Positions 1 through 15,077 of a stretch of 64,000 nucleotides of DNA are shown in pieces (the first letter of the stretch is position 1; every line of letters begins with the position of its first letter). Source of the stretch: Monarcha castaneiventris obscurior (taxonomy: Eukaryota > Chordata > Aves > Passeriformes > Monarchidae); contig JAMPIT010000884.1 in assembly GCA_026261815.1 (NCBI GenBank), forward strand, positions 12,599,001 to 12,663,000, read 5' to 3'. The translations under genes were made by a program, and so were the position numbers. A model generated the notes under the pieces. That model made no database searches and had not been told where the DNA came from. It saw nothing but the letters and a program-made list of their open reading frames with translations.

Positions 1-2739
1 CATGCTGCAAAATACACATATTTACAAATTTCCAATTCCCTGTTCACTTATTAAAAAATTCTCATGAAAAACCAGTCATCTCTTTTGAACAGAAAGGCAG
101 TGAAATGTTTATATTTTAGGTGTTACTCTACTGAGAGCTTAAGAGAGAGTTCTGGACCAAAGGATAGCATGTTTCTACTTTGCCTGGGCTACAGCAAAAT
201 CCTTGCTAACTCTCTACTGTATCCTCAGGGCATGTGTGTATGAATGCTGCCTAAAGGTAGCATTGAAGACCTAGTGGAAAAAAAGTAAATATAAATAATC
301 CTTAGGGGTTTAAATTCATTTTATACCAACTATTTTCCTCCCTACTGTACTTTGCCAAAACAGTCTCCTATGTTGGGAGTCTATGATGGGAAAGAAAACA
401 TTTCAGTCTTATGTGATATCAAGATTTTTTAAAGTGTTTTGATAAGCACTGGCTTTTAATCAAGTATTGCAACATTTGCAAAGAACTTGACGTAGTAAGT
501 CACTTATATCCTTTATATACTTATATCCTTTATATACTTTGTGTATACAGTGTATATTTAGTCTCAAGGCACCACTGCTGCCCAGTGTGAGCCAGGCCCC
601 TGAGACAAGGACACCACCATCCCAACAGCTTTTTTGTAACCTGTACAACCTTCTAGCACTTCACTGAAAAACAAAAGGCTGACATTCCCCACATCTTCCT
701 GAACACACACAGGGGCTGTTCCCGAAGTAAAATGGATCTGCAAAGGATGCCACAGGGTCCTGGATTTTGCCCAACTGGTGTTTTCATGTGCAAGCTCCAG
801 CAACTAGAAATATTTTCATGGTCCCCAAAATGGAAGACACCTCACAAAAGCGATCCCTTAACCAATTCTGCACAAGGAAGATAATCCTCATACCTCCCTA
901 TCTTCCTTCTACTGCAATTTGGTCCCAAAAGAAATTTTCTTGCAAGAGCAGCATTTCCAACAGGAATATTCTCTACTGGCAGCGGCGGGGGGCTGAAGGA
1001 GTAAATCTAGGTAGACAGCTCCTACAGAGGAATTTAAGGAGCACCATTTCCCATGGGGAAACTAAGGCAGAGGTGTGTAAGGAACACATCTGGGCCACTC
1101 TGTGGATCAGTGCAAAGCCAAGATCAGACCCATCACCATGATATACTGGCAGCTGAGAAAAAGAAAACAGAGGAGCTTCAATGCTTTAGATGACAGGAAG
1201 AGAATTAATTTTCTGATGTGGTGTTTTGTTGATTCTTTCGTCTTGTCATGTAGAGCAGAAATAATGTTCATAGGATTAGAGTAAACTCACAGCAAAAGAC
1301 TCTTATGATTATTAAGCATCTCAGCTTCAATTTGATGTTTTATCACCTGCCAACCTTCCACATCAAAAATTATTTTTGTGTGTATTTGAAACACAAAATT
1401 AACAAAATATCAGCCCAGAATTTAAAACACTTCTTAAACATGTTAGAAAAGTAAGTTTAAAATGTCACTGAAGCTACAAAGAGGAAAAAGCCTGTCCATT
1501 GCTCTTATGCAATAATTAATTTTCATCAGGGTCCTTATTATGCATTAGTTTTTATAGAGCAACAAAACGTAACTGCATGCTATTGTTTAAACACATTTGG
1601 GGCATATGCCAGAACAGTAAAGGCTGGAAATAAGTGTAAAGGATAATACACAAAATGTAGCTAAATGTATTCTATATTATGGATCCATAATACAGAATGC
1701 AAATGATTCTGACTAAGCATTCACAGGAGACAGTCTTTAGGGTGCATGCTGTGAATGTATATTATGAATAATGCATAAAACTTGGCTAGATCTTAATGAG
1801 TCCATTGACATCCTATGGGGTCCACAGGAGCCTTAGATCCCAAAGCATGTCAGTGGCATATTACTCTCCTCCCCTCCTTCATTTAAAAAATACTTTCTTA
1901 AAACAAAGGAAATTAAAACATAAAAGAAAAAGGCTTTAGCTCTTATTTAACTCCCATATGATGGCAAATGCAGAGTCACAAACCCTGACTTCCCTCACTC
2001 TGTTGTGCCTCGATGTTTGACATTAAACTAGGGCATTGTATGGCCTTTCTGTAGGGCTGCATCAGGTGTGGGACAGAAGTTACTCCTAATTCTCAAATCA
2101 ATACACTCAAGAGCTTCTCCACACACAAAAGAAAGACGATGAGGTGGTAAGCACCCCTATTATATTTTTTCTCCATTCTCCTTCCCTAATTCCCAGATTC
2201 TTTAAGACCAATAATTAATGTAGAAGGAGATGCCAGAAAATATGGGGGGAAAAGACATTCCGTTTACTAGTTAGAGCTGCTCCAAAGAAGCAAGTTCACA
2301 TGCTGAAGGACATTGGCAATGGGTGCAGTCATGGGGACAAAGAACTTGACCGAAGAAAAGTGCCTGGTATTTACAGTTTCCAAGTACAAAAACACAGTAA
2401 GTAAAAAATTTCCATCTCCTGAGTGAAACTGTGAGGTTGTACCATTCGATCTGAGTGTACGAGTATACCATATTCGCTAGGAAAAAAAAGCCTTGGCATC
2501 AAGCCCCAGCTCCACTCAGAAGTGTGAAGATAGTTTTTGTGTGTCATGTGCTTGGAAATAAATGAGTGGATTTTTCCTACAGCGTAAATACAAAGAAAAA
2601 TAACTGGTTAAGTTCTTGTTTATTTAGGGTTACGAGTCCTCAAATCGGTCGAAATTGTAATTAATTAATTCTTGCCAAACCCACAAGTGATGGTTAAGTC
2701 TGTATGTCCTTAAACACAAGAAAGCCGAGGAACAAAAGG
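1..2739. other. AT-rich non-coding sequence, no gene seen
   Basis: All six frames are broken by frequent stops and no splice-flanked coding segment was recognised. A 17-bp unit (TTATATCCTTTATATAC) is repeated twice in tandem at 504-537. The stretch at about 1,500-1,800 is rich in TAATTA and TGCATAA words, as homeodomain and POU binding regions often are, but nothing in it proves function. No transposon was recognised here. Confidence 0.6.
504..537. repeat. Two-copy tandem repeat, 17-bp unit
   Basis: TTATATCCTTTATATAC occurs twice back to back with no mismatch. It is short and AT-rich and has no evident function. Confidence 0.85.
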
Positions 2740-3350
2740 TCAAGAGACTTCCCCTGCACGGCAGAGCACGGCAGAGGCAGAGCCAGAGCGGGGCCGTGTT
2801 CACGCTCTCCGTGCTCTGCCTCACACTCACCCCTGCACTTGGGTGGGCCAATGCTGCACTGTTGAAGGACCACTTGGGTGCTCAGCCAGGTGACTTAGGC
2901 AAAGCCAATACAACAATACCTGTGCAGGGCTCAAACCAATGGAACAGATCCCACCTGGCCTGGCCTGGCTCTGCCCTCTCTTCCCATGGCACTTAGGCCA
3001 GCACACACACACTCATGCACCCCCCAGGTACTTACTGTACATCCACCCTGGACAGCCTGTGGACTGGCCAGCATGTCAAGGCAGACCTGCACCCAGGACT
3101 GGGCAGGATTCTTGTTCTCTCCCTCATGCCCAGTTAGAACCCAGGTGTCTACACTCACTGGGGCTGGCAGATCAGGTGAGCACTTTTCACCCCATCCACA
3201 TGTCAGCACCTGAACCTTCCAGACTAGAGCTACAGGAACCCTGGGAATCCCTTCCCTCCAGAGACCGAGACAGGAGAATGGCTTCTGCCACAGGAATTGC
3301 CCTCCTGCCCAAAGCAGGGATCAGGAACAGGAGAAGGAGGCATGGTTTGG
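2740..3350. other. GC-richer patch with a strong inverted repeat
   Basis: Base composition rises clearly here relative to both flanks, and overlapping open frames appear on both strands, as expected where stop codons become rare. None of the translations resembles a known protein family. A 12-bp perfect inverted repeat (2760-2771 against 2809-2820) sits at its left edge, and a short CA run lies at about 3003-3012. It could be an old exon, a small GC-rich regulatory element or simply an isochore fluctuation. The sequence does not decide. Confidence 0.4.
2760..2820. repeat. Inverted repeat, 12-bp stem, 37-nt loop
   Basis: GGCAGAGCACGG at 2760-2771 is the exact reverse complement of CCGTGCTCTGCC at 2809-2820. 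Pairing stops beyond the stem. The loop is itself GC-rich. Confidence 0.8.
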
Positions 3351-6300
3351 GACAAACTTGACATAACCAAGTTTTGCAAAAAAGAGAAGGAAAAATAGCA
3401 ACTGCCAGGAAATTCAGAAACATGAGTGTTTTGTAGGTTTTGTTAAAACCTTCCTTTTCCTCCCACATGTGCTTCCAATGGAAAATCAATACCAGGGAGA
3501 GAGAAACTATCTGGGTGTTCAGCAAGCATTTTTGACCTCAAAAAAAAATGTTTAATTCGGCTTTCATTTTCCTTGTTTCAACTTCTCACAAAAACAACAA
3601 AATATCCAAACATGATTTTTTAATGTGAAAACATTCAACAGACAGATGCTTGAGGAAAGTAAGTGATGGAAACAGTTCCACTGGATCTGCAGCAGAATCT
3701 GGCATGAAACATGCACAGAGAGAGCAGGGACACACGTGTGCTGATCTTTGAGTGTCACTGCCGGTGTATTTAAGCATGAATACACAATCTCATTTTACAC
3801 CATAACAATATCCTATTCTTTTGATGACAGCTGAATTTTTGTGCAGTTATAAATTAAACCAAACTTTCTTCTTGTAGAGATGTAAATTTGCCCCCATATG
3901 AAAACACATATATTTACACATACACGTATATATTCTAACTGAGAGCAAGGGCCAGGCTTTCACACGAATACTGTCAAAGTATTTTACCTTTGCAACCCAT
4001 CCTGCTACTATTTATACTTATTGCTACAGATATCAGCAAGTGTTTCCTTGCCTCCTCACCCCTCCTGGACACCATGAGAGTGACAGAGAACAGTCTCTCA
4101 GTAGCACTTTCATTCCCAGCAGGAAGCTCAAGCGTTTGTGATATCCATTTTGATACAAAACCTAAATTAGGCCTCTGGAAACAGGTAATGCATAAAAAGA
4201 AGCATTTTTGTGCCACAAGATTATTATTATAGGTTACTGTTAACCCTTGGGAGATGGAGGTGAGTCCTGCAACTCCCCACTGGGTTGAATATTTGCTGAG
4301 AAATCACAAGCACTACCTAAGCAGATATTTCAGGTGTGCTTCATGCTAAAGAGAACAATCCTGTTGACCCATCATATTCTGATAGCCAGTTTGAGAGCAA
4401 AGCATTGTGAGTTAAACAAAAAGGATCAGCACAGCATGCACATGCTGCACCTCTCCTGTGCTAAGAGAAAAGGGGCTGGATACAAGGACATCTGTGGAAT
4501 TACAAATGCAGAGATCAAACGAACAAAAAAATACTGTATTTGGGAACTACTCAAAACACATTTTGCTTCTTGGCTCCCTAAAATTCTTCCTCATGGCAAA
4601 GTTTCCCCTGGGTCACAATCTAGTGAAAAGAAACATCATTCAAACGGAAAATATAAATCCAAACCTTTAAATATTTTGTAGTTTTCAAGTTTCAAATCAC
4701 TGCAGATTAAAGTGTCAGGGCTGGAAGTCTGAGTGATTTATCCCACCTTCACAACTGTAAATCATAAAGCTATAAAAATCATAAACTAACTTTTTTTTTC
4801 AGAACCAGCATCACCCCTGAAGTTTGGAGAACTGGTCAATAATTCGGATTCAGTGAACCAGGCTATCTTGCACCAAAGCTACACCACCTCCTGTTGGGAT
4901 ACAAGTTGGCCTAGCATTACTCATTCCTTGACTTACTCCCTTAGCAAAATGAGCCACACAGGAAATTCAATCTGTATCTGCCTACACGATTAATTCAAGT
5001 TCAGCTTATCCTAAGCATTTCTCTTTCCTTCAGACATGCAGACTTCAAAGGGCTATAAACTGTGATCTTAAATGTAAAACCAACTGCGTGTGAGTAAGTT
5101 TTCACTAAACATAAATAAATATTTTAGTAAACCATGGTTGCTACTTGTTAAGCCTGGGAAAAATGGAGCCTTGCTGTAACTTGGAAGACAAATTGGATCT
5201 CAGAGCCTCACACATCCTCGCATTCAAATCCCCGTGCCTTGTATACCTACAGGAATAACAAAGAAGAAGCATTCCAATAACCTCATGCAGTAGGAAGGCA
5301 GGCTGCGGTTCTCCTAATAAATGTAAGCTTTATAGCTCCTTCACTCCAAAAGCTACATTCTCAGTGATTGCTACACACTGAAGGGGAAGCCCTGTGGAAG
5401 AGGTGTTATTTCACAGACCATTCTGACTCTTGCACTGGTGACCAGAGCACACAAATCTTTGCACCCCTATGTGGGTAAACATTCATAAAAATATCCTCCT
5501 ATCAACAGAACAGTTCACATGGGCTACAACTCACTGTGAACAGCAACAAGCTTTCCATTTGGCCTAGAGATTTTCCTACAGCCATGGAAAGGCACAGGGA
5601 GGAAGCCACAAGTCCTAGCTGCTCCTTTTCCACTCCACCATTAGGTTTGGCACAGCTTTTCCTAGACAGCCCTCTTTGCTCTAGCAGCTCTGACATCTGC
5701 GCATTGCATTTGCCCTGTTGTGCAAGCAGGACGATTTCCTCAGAGATAAACAGAGATCACCAAGCCCACAATGCCTGACACAAAGAGTTCAGATCCAAGC
5801 TTTCTTGGGTAGCCTAGACCCATCCTTTTCACTTGCAAATGTAAAGCGAACCTGGCAAGACCCAAAGGGGAAAAGAAGGAAATTGTCTTAATAAAGAAAT
5901 GGGAATGAAACATCTCCCTCCCTCTCGCAAGCATGCTTTTTTGAACAGCTATTTGAATCATCCCTGCTTATAGACAATCCCATTTCTTCAGCAATGGAAA
6001 AGCAATACAAGCATCCTGTCATCTGATCCCCCCAAACATTCTGTAATTTAATGGGAGCAAGCTCCTCACTGGGCTCTCAGACAGAAGTTTGCCCACATGC
6101 CTTTTAAAGTACGTACCTGATTTTGTGTGTGCTACGCTCCTTTTGCAGCTGCATTCCCAGGAAAATGTTTCTATACCCACTTTCCCCTGTCATTCCTATA
6201 GTCTGCTCAGAGATGGATTCATAGCTGGGTTTCGGCAGTTACACTTCTTCCTCAGTTGATGCTTCCTTTTATTTATTCTGAAGTTTCCAGTGTAAAACAA

Positions 6301-9300
6301 ACAGGAATACCACCTTTCTAAAATTACTACTATCCCACTGTCCTCCAATGCAACATTAACAAGAGGCAATATTCTCCAAAGCTATGAAGCATATACTGCC
6401 CTAAATTACATTGCAGTTGCTGCCCTGAGCTTACACATTTTTGAATAGGAAGGCTCCCAGGGATCTCTCTCTCTGTTCTGACTGCATTTACTGCTTTAAA
6501 ATATTTTTAACCCAGACACTGAAGTGCCAGCCTAGCAGCCTTTCATGCTAATCCTAGCCTGGGTGGCTGTTCTTAAGGGAAAGCATTCAAAAATTGTAGC
6601 AGTGCATCAACTTTGACCCTTTTCACTTAAAACATGAGACTTCTTTTTTTTTAGGGAAAAAAAAAATAGATTCCAGAGGGAATCACTGAACTCTGACCTG
6701 CTTAAAATTAGTTTTGTTTTAGTGCCTGTGTGGTGACTCAACAGGCCAATTTTCCAGACACTTAAGACTTCTCTGCTCCTGAAGATTCCAGTTCAAGTAC
6801 TGGACTCACTGCCTGAGGTCAGATCAGAACACTTTGTTCCAAGGCTTCAAGCACTGAATTCCCAGATCACCGTACCCTTGCCAGATGCTGGCATGCTTGG
6901 TAATAAGTAGGGCTGCAACCAAGCTAATTATATTTTTTTTAAAAATCTGTGAAGAGTTTTGCTTGCAATACATATGTTAGACTAAAAGAATTTCCCTTCA
7001 AAATTCAGCAGTCAAGAAATGTTTATATGGCTCTGATAAACATTTCATGATAAGCTGGATTCTTTCAGGGGGGAGGGGGAAGATGTGTACTTTGGTTTTA
7101 ACAGTGCAGCAAATAATTCTCAAATAGGGTCTGACTGAGTGAGTGTATCCATCTCACTGGGAATAATTGATTTCATTTTTTTTAATCTGTCACAAGCATT
7201 ACAAACACTAAATGAGTCACCATAGACTCCTATGCTGCAAAAAATAGCATCACAACACTTCATTTGCTCTTCAACAGGACTTCAAGTGTAGTGCCTGGTA
7301 TCAAAAAGCCTTGTCAGTTAACAAATAAAAAAATCCCAGGAAATGACACCCCAACACAATCTCTTAAAAAATTACTTCCTGCAGAAGTTTAACACCACCC
7401 AACAAAGCAAAGCTCATCTAGGAGCAGTAATTTTCCTCAATCTCAACAGAATTTTTCAATTTTATCTTATCATTAATGCTCTAGCATATACTTCGTAACT
7501 TTCATCAAAGGATCTCAAATGATTTACCAAACAGCCCCAGAAATCTCCTGTAAAGCGAGTGAGCACGATTATCTCCATTTATAAGTACTGAGTAATTAAA
7601 GCAAAAAAGATGCTAAGAAACTTTGGCCATGAGGCAAGAAGAGCCAGACCCAGAGACAGAACCTAGGTGCTGGTCCATATTAAATGGCATCTGTTACATT
7701 TCCATCCCTGTTTCACAGCGATTATGGGAATAAAAGCTATGCCAACGCCTGTAATCACTTATTTGACAGCTGCTAACCCAACGAACATGAAGGCAATTTA
7801 TACACCGTGCCCTAATTTGCCTGGATTTGATCATGTACGAACACAGCACTAGTACTTGCTCCAATGTAATTCTGTGTTTTTCCAAGTAAGAATGTAGCTT
7901 TCTTCCTTTTTTAAAAGACAGCAAGGCACTAAAAGACAGAGTTTTAACACGCAGTCATCAATATGCTGTTCTTACAAATACAAATGTAAAACAGTAATAA
8001 CACAAACAATGATGCACACTGTGCTGTATCAACAGCATGACTGTCTTCTGCCCAGAAAGCCCTCCTTCAATCTAGACATGACACCTCCCAGGACAGACAG
8101 GCCTGGCCTTATGCCCCAGGAGACACGTCAGGACAGCCAAAGGGTAGGGAAAAATCTGTGACAACAGACAGGGACTCTGGTTTGTGAGCATCCTCCGCAT
8201 ATTTAACCTCAAGATCTGCCTGCCCCTGGTGATCACAACAGGTGATCACAGGACTTTAAAAATACCCAAAGAGGGTAAAAGTTTTGAACCTGCTCCACTA
8301 GAAGCTAAGCTGCCAAGCCACGGCAAACGGCAGTCTCTAATGTAAAGAAGTAATTCATGCTGTCAGATGGCCAAGTCATGGATTCTCTGCCTGAGAGGAC
8401 CTCCCAAAGAACCACAACAGCATCCCCACCAATGAACCTAGTCTCACAAATTCCCACCATGCCTTCTCCGAGGAGAACTGTCACTGGATTGAATCAATGT
8501 GAGCTAACTAGGTTATTCATCACCTGCAAAAAAAGGATGCTGCTCAGAGCTTTTTGGATACAATGGTGAAGTGAAGAAGGCTTTCTTCACCGCCTACACA
8601 GCCTGGGCTCAACTCTGCAAAACAAATTTGAGCCGCAGTCAGACTCAATGTCAGACTTTTGCCAGCTGAGCTCCCTCTCACTTCCTCAGTTTCAGGCCAT
8701 CTGAATACCTTGACAACCTGTGAGGATAAATCAAGCACAGAAGGTGTTTAGGAACTAAACACACACGTCAGGTGTTTCTACAAAACCTACACAAAGTTAT
8801 ATCGAAGCATCCCAAATTCCAGATCCTTAACAAATATATCACGTATTTTGGAAATGGTGGGCAGGGACTTGAAACACAGCCACACTGGTTATAAAAAATG
8901 AAAGGAGACAGAGTAAAGCTGGGAGGAAAGCAGGAGAGAATGCACATTTTTTGCTCTGGAGGACAGATCAGTTGCATGAAGCTTATCTTCACTGGGGTCG
9001 ACTCTTTGAACAGCTCTAATCTTAAAGCAAATTAAACAACACATTAATACAGGCAATCACTGATCTGTTGATCCCCGTGCCAGAAAAGGGCTGCTGGGAC
9101 TCACTGATCAGGCCTCCTGCCTGAGGAAGGACCTCGCCCAGCAATTCTCTCTAACCCCTGGTACAGCAAAAACCAGGGCCCAGGCACAGACACTGATGGT
9201 CCTCATCTTGCACTGAGAGCATTAGAAACTGAATATTCCCACTTCCCCTCTGGCCATCTTCCCTCAGCCATACCAGCTCAGGACCAGCGTGCCCACAGAC

Positions 9301-9911
9301 CAGTGAACAGACCCATGGCCATAAACCATTCCCACAGTCAACATCTGGTTTTGTCACCAGATCCATCCCACAGTATGTTACATGAAAACTATTCATGTCA
9401 TTGACTTTTTTAAAGAAACTATTTACTCAGGCTCTTTGATCTTCCTCAGTGCCAGCAAAATTAAAGCTCCCATTCAGCAAAGGGCTTAAAACACTTGCCA
9501 AATTTTAGGCACTGAAGAAGACCTGCTGGCTACAGTGGGACTAAAGTGCTTAAAGCCAGGCACATTCAGAACCACATCAGGGCCAAAATCCCTGCCATTC
9601 AAAATGCATCCAAGGCTTGCACTTTGCTTCTGGAAACTTTATTCTCACTTTACATATAGTCAAAACCTGACAAGAGCTCACTGTCGGATTATGCAGGAAA
9701 TCTGCAAGTTTCACCAAGGTGTGATCTTATGCTTTTTCACACATTATTGTATCATGCTGCGCCAGAACACTAACGTATGCACAGTTCTAAAATAACTTGC
9801 ATTATTACAGCCCAGCACAGCAAACGGCGCTGAGAAGCCAACACGCAGACCTCCAGAGACTTGCTCCTCAGTGACTTGCAAACTGATAAGGGGTCACAAT
9901 TCATTTCTTAT

Positions 9912-9926
9912 GGGGGGAGGGGGGGG
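9912..9926 (+). repeat. G6-A-G8 tract
   Basis: Six G, one A and eight G follow each other and lead into a run of nine A. The tract could form a G-quadruplex, but it is short and isolated. Confidence 0.85.
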
Positions 9927-12900
9927 TAAAAAAAAAGGAGAAACAATCCAAACCAAACTCAGCATTTCAAAACCTTTTCCCCCATTTCTCTCTTTTTCAA
10001 ATGAAATTGTCAATTTTCAGATTTGTCTTTGGTCATGTCAGGGTGGGAAAATGGGATTTAATAACATTTAACTGACTTGCTATCAAGAAGGAAACATATT
10101 TTTCTTCGCTCAAATTTGAAACCGACACTTTCTTTTTTTTTTTCTGTTGGCCTACTTTCTTTTAAGTTGCTTTTCAATTATTTATGAAAATGCAATAATG
10201 CATTACTTTGCTGTGCAAATGTTTAGAAGAAGGAGATAGTGTCTTTCAAGTGAAAAAACCCCATACATGGCCATACAGGGGTTTATTTAGAAGCGCATTG
10301 CAGGTGACACTTTATAAAAAACAATATGCTTTCATTTGCCTCCCAACACACATACCCATTTTCTTTAAACTGTTTGAGTCAATGCAAAGAAGTCCACAGC
10401 TCCACAGAAACACCCCACTCATTGCTCTCCTGAGCTGGAGCTGTAACAAACAAAAGCTCTACACGGGAAACTGTACAAGGGGCTGAACCAAAGCCTATTA
10501 GGAGACTGATAAGACTCCATGCTTCCTGAACAGCCTAAGAGATGACAAAACCTTGTCCCACTAAATAAAGGAAACTAATAGCAAAACTCTCAATGGTTGA
10601 GTCAGATTTTTTTTTAAGTTTTTCGCTGTTTTTTTACTTGAAACTGCTGGATTTGGAAACAGTTGTGTTCCAAGCCCATAGAACATCACTGAACACCAAC
10701 TGCTGAACTTCTTTATGCAATTTTTGAAATCCCATTTGGATGCACACTCAAGTGGCTAACCACAGGCTCACTACCTCAAGGTTTTAGCCTCAATAAACTA
10801 AAACAAATAAAAGTCTGCCTTGACAGCAGCAGCTACAACACCAGGCCCATAATGCTCCCCTCCCATCTCTTAGGCTCTGCTCTCACATGTACAATTTTGG
10901 CCTCAGAAGGTAACTTGTCCCTATCACTGTCAATGGGAAGATGAAAATTCTTTCTCTGCAACACTTTCTGCAGGAAACTCCTCTCCATTAACAGAGGGAG
11001 CAATGAAAGGTCAGCTTGACAAAGATTCTACTGATCTGGAATATCAAACCAGGAAAAAAAGACCAGGAAGTATTATAAAATGAACACAGATGTTCTTAAC
11101 AAGAACATAACACAAACTGAAATATAATCAGAGAAATACAAGCTACCAAAACAACCCTAACAAACCCTAAAACAACCCTAAATAACTCTACGCAAACCTT
11201 CCATCCTGAAGGTTTTCAAGCCTCAACTATATGGAACCATCTGTGACTGTCCCAGTCTGCTGCTGGCACTGACCATGCCCACGCAGGTGGCTTCCCATGG
11301 TCTCACCTGACCAACACCCCCAGTGATATGAAAGAAAACAAAACTGTAGAAGGACTTAGAGAACCCAATCTCTGCTACTATTATTAGAAATTTACAATAT
11401 CCTCAGTATCACTCCTTAAAACTGGAATCCATGTAAATCCTGCAGTCACTGGAGGTCCTGGAAAACACCTCTCACACTCACTTGTTGCAGCCCCTGCAGT
11501 TTTCAGAACAATGTTTAACAACACAAGTAACTCAGGAAATTAACTTTTTTCTTTTTCCCTTTGTTAGAATGACTTAGGCACCTAAATGCACCCTGAAGGG
11601 CAGTGGGGCACTGTCTGCACCGTCTTCAAAAATGGGACTTAGCTGCATTGAAATCTCATTTATCTAAATAACACTGCACTTGTGTAAACTCATATTTTGC
11701 TGACTTTAAATGAACTAAGCCACATTTCTAAAGCTAAGCCTATACTTAAATATTGTTCTTAAACAGGGCCATAAAGCACAACTCTACAACTCACACTCAG
11801 GTGTTGAGATAAAAATAATTACAGAAAACTGTACAGTTATACAAGTACATATTTTCCTTTTTCTTATATGTAAAACCACTGAATCTAAAACTAAGCAAAG
11901 CAAGAAGAAAAATCTTGCATTCTTAAAACCTTTTACTATGTGCAACAGCATTTTTCTTCCATCTTGCCTCTTACAGCTACTTCTTTATGTTGTGTTTGCA
12001 TGCATTGCATAGGTGCTTGGGTACGCAACTACTGCTGCTATTTACACCACAGGACCCACGCCTTTACCTCCAACATACTTTAAGGATTAGAATCTGTTGG
12101 TTTCTCCATTTTCTACCCCATTTCAGCTCGTTACTTCTCACTAGGAGCCACTTTCTGTGCCAGCACAGTGCATGAGTTATTAAAAGAACAGTGGGACACG
12201 TGTAGAAGGTGCAAGAAGGTGCTTCCCTCCCCTCCATTGCTCCTGGTAAAAACACTCACGTTGCTCTCATTCAAAGACGTCTTATACTGAGCGAGATATT
12301 GGTCTAATGGCATCTTGTGACTGGGGTAGGAGGCAAGCATCCACGTGAAGGACCCAAGCACACGTTTTAAATGTGTTGGGCATCTACTGGATGCGTGCTT
12401 GGAGAATCCCCTCCACACGTTTTACTGAGAGGGCCTCAAGTGGGTACAGACCTGACCCCCATCCTCACCCCTCCTTTCAGGGGCTGCCCACAGAACACAT
12501 CCTGGGGCATCACCACACACTTCTACTGGGCTGTTTTCCTCCACAGCACTTTCCTGGCAGACAGGTCTTCAGCTTCTGGAACTGTCAATTGCCTTTCAGA
12601 AGCACTAAACTCACACATATACATTTGTACATATTCATCAGCATTTACTCATTTGTAGCCTCTCATGAGCATTAATATTATTCCTCTACAGTGGCAAAAC
12701 TTCCATCATCCTGTGCAAACTGCTACTTACCTATGGCAACCCTGTTTATGGGAATGCCTCATTATCTATAATTTCAGGTTTCAATTGGAAACTGTTTCAC
12801 AGAAGTGACAAGCACTTCACTATTTCTATCCCAGCTCTGTCTTTCCTGTCTACAGGAGGCTCAAAATGGATCTCAGCAACAAGTTCCATCAAGAACTCAA

Positions 12901-14362
12901 TACTCACCCTACTTGTGCACATACTGACTGAGTAACTCAAGTGTGTGACTCCCAAACCTGTACTAATTAATTGTCCTGTATTTGTAAATCTCAACCACAA
13001 CGTGCTTAATGCACCATGGTGCCACTACACAAACCCGCATTCACGGGAATCGGAACAAATCACTGTTTCCTCAGAATCGTTCTGTCCTGCTCCTGGCAGC
13101 TGCCTGCATACAATTACAGACACAAAATCAATCTGAAGCACAAAAAAGAGCACAGTATCTCCTAGTGAACACACTCTTCTTCCAGATTTGAATTTGTAAA
13201 GCAAAATATTGCATTCCCTTTCCTGTGAGTTAATATGCTCCTTATATATTTTGCACAGTTTCCTGGCAGGTGTGTTCAATTTGTTATTAAACAGAAGTGT
13301 AATTGACACATACACTGCATTCCTTGATATTATTTATGCATTTGTCTATATATCAACATGAGTAGCATGATCTTTAATGTCATGGCATAAGGAGCAAGCT
13401 CATGTCAGTGAAAAGACAGTTGTATGTTCCTGGATGCCATGTAAGGGCAGCAGAGTGCTGCAACAGCTGCATTTCCCTGGGTACCTCAATGACGCCAGGC
13501 ACGTTCCAGAGACAATGGAGGAGATTCCACTTGAGTGTGATTTGATGGAATAGTCACTGTTACAGAATAGGTACTTTCTCTGTTTCAGTAAAAAATTCTT
13601 TAATACATCAGTCAGTATCTGGCTTTAATTCAATCTGCTCTGAAATCACTCGAAAACCATTCATTTTCTATCATTTTCTAATTCTCTTCTCTAATGGTTT
13701 CTGAATCTTTTTCAGTATAAACCTCGTCTATTAGGACTAATCTCCTGCTAGAAGGTTGGTTGTGACATTAAAATGGTGTTCCCAGCTAAGAAAAGCAACA
13801 CTTCTATTCACTGACTAAAGGCACTGAGTTAGCCATATAATAGGTATTTTGCTTTCATTTTTAAAAAATGGACTGTAAAATTAACTTCTAGATCCTTATT
13901 AAGAAAATATTTAATTGGTTAGCCGAGGATCACAACTGTGTCACCCATCCTTTTTCATTACCCTGAAAGCTTACTCATACACAAGGATTTTATAGCAGTG
14001 TAAAAGGTAGACTCCATAGTCCTAGTTTAGAAATTGAACCAGTTTAATTAAATGTAACTTTAGACTGACTGCTACAAACCACAATATGGCACTCAGTTGA
14101 ATTTAAACCTGTTTTGTTCACTTACTCTCTATAGAAACTGAAGATACAGCAAGCCATACTTACATCTGCTTCGAAGCTTCTCAGCAGAGCAAGCTTAACT
14201 GAGTTTTGCCCCCTCTCCTCCAAAACATGGGCAAACAAAGCAATGCGAAGGAGGAGGAGCCCAGCTATGAGCCAGCAATTTCACCCTATCCCATCAGCTC
14301 TTTGCTGTCCTAGCCATCCTTCTAACCTGCTTAACCCAAAAGCCAGTGCTGAGAATCTGGGT

Positions 14363-14384
14363 TTAAATTAAATTAAATTAAATA
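14363..14384. repeat. (TTAAA)n microsatellite
   Basis: Four consecutive pentamer units of AAATT/TTAAA type. Simple AT repeat. Confidence 0.85.
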
Positions 14385-15077
14385 CATCAACATCACTGCC
14401 AATACGAGCAGTAGTAAGTAAGACCTCACATACAATTTTAGTTATACTCCAGTTATACCTTACACATCCCACTAGGCTTGAAACGGTAAAGGCAAGTTAT
14501 GTGTATAGGGCAAATCTAAGCCTGCTAAGACCTTTCTTAGCATTCCTAAGACCTTTCAGACTCATTTCAAGTAAAACCTGGATTACCTTTTTAGGTACCA
14601 GGAGACAACAATGGAAATCACTCCTACACGAAATGTGGTTTTATTTGGATCCTCTTCTGTAAAACTCTGCTACTTGCAGAAGCTACAAAATGTCATCAAA
14701 TTGCACTGACCAATTGAGCCTGCTCAGTTTCTCTCAGGATGTGCTCACAAAACAAAATAGATTGGTCTAAGTGTTCAGTGTCCTTTCTCAGACACTGTAT
14801 TAATACAGTACTGACTTTCCTTTGTGTTTTAACTATAATAATTCAAAGGATCAAATACTAGTACATAAATATATAATGTAAATAGTGTGAAGCTTTTTCC
14901 TTGAGATTTTGCAGTAGTGAAGAATACTATCGTTGTAAAATAACTCCGACCTGCAATTTTCAGGCAATTAATTTCCTTGAAATATAGACAAATACTTTAT
15001 TCTTCAAACAATAATCACAGAATACACTTTAGCTTTGTCACCAGGATTTCTTTTTATTTAAAAGAACAACAGGAAAT

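Noticed and set aside
11155..11181. Three CCCTAA words resembling telomere repeat
   Set aside because: They are spaced irregularly by 10-11 bases in A-rich sequence, not tandem, so an interstitial telomere is not supported.
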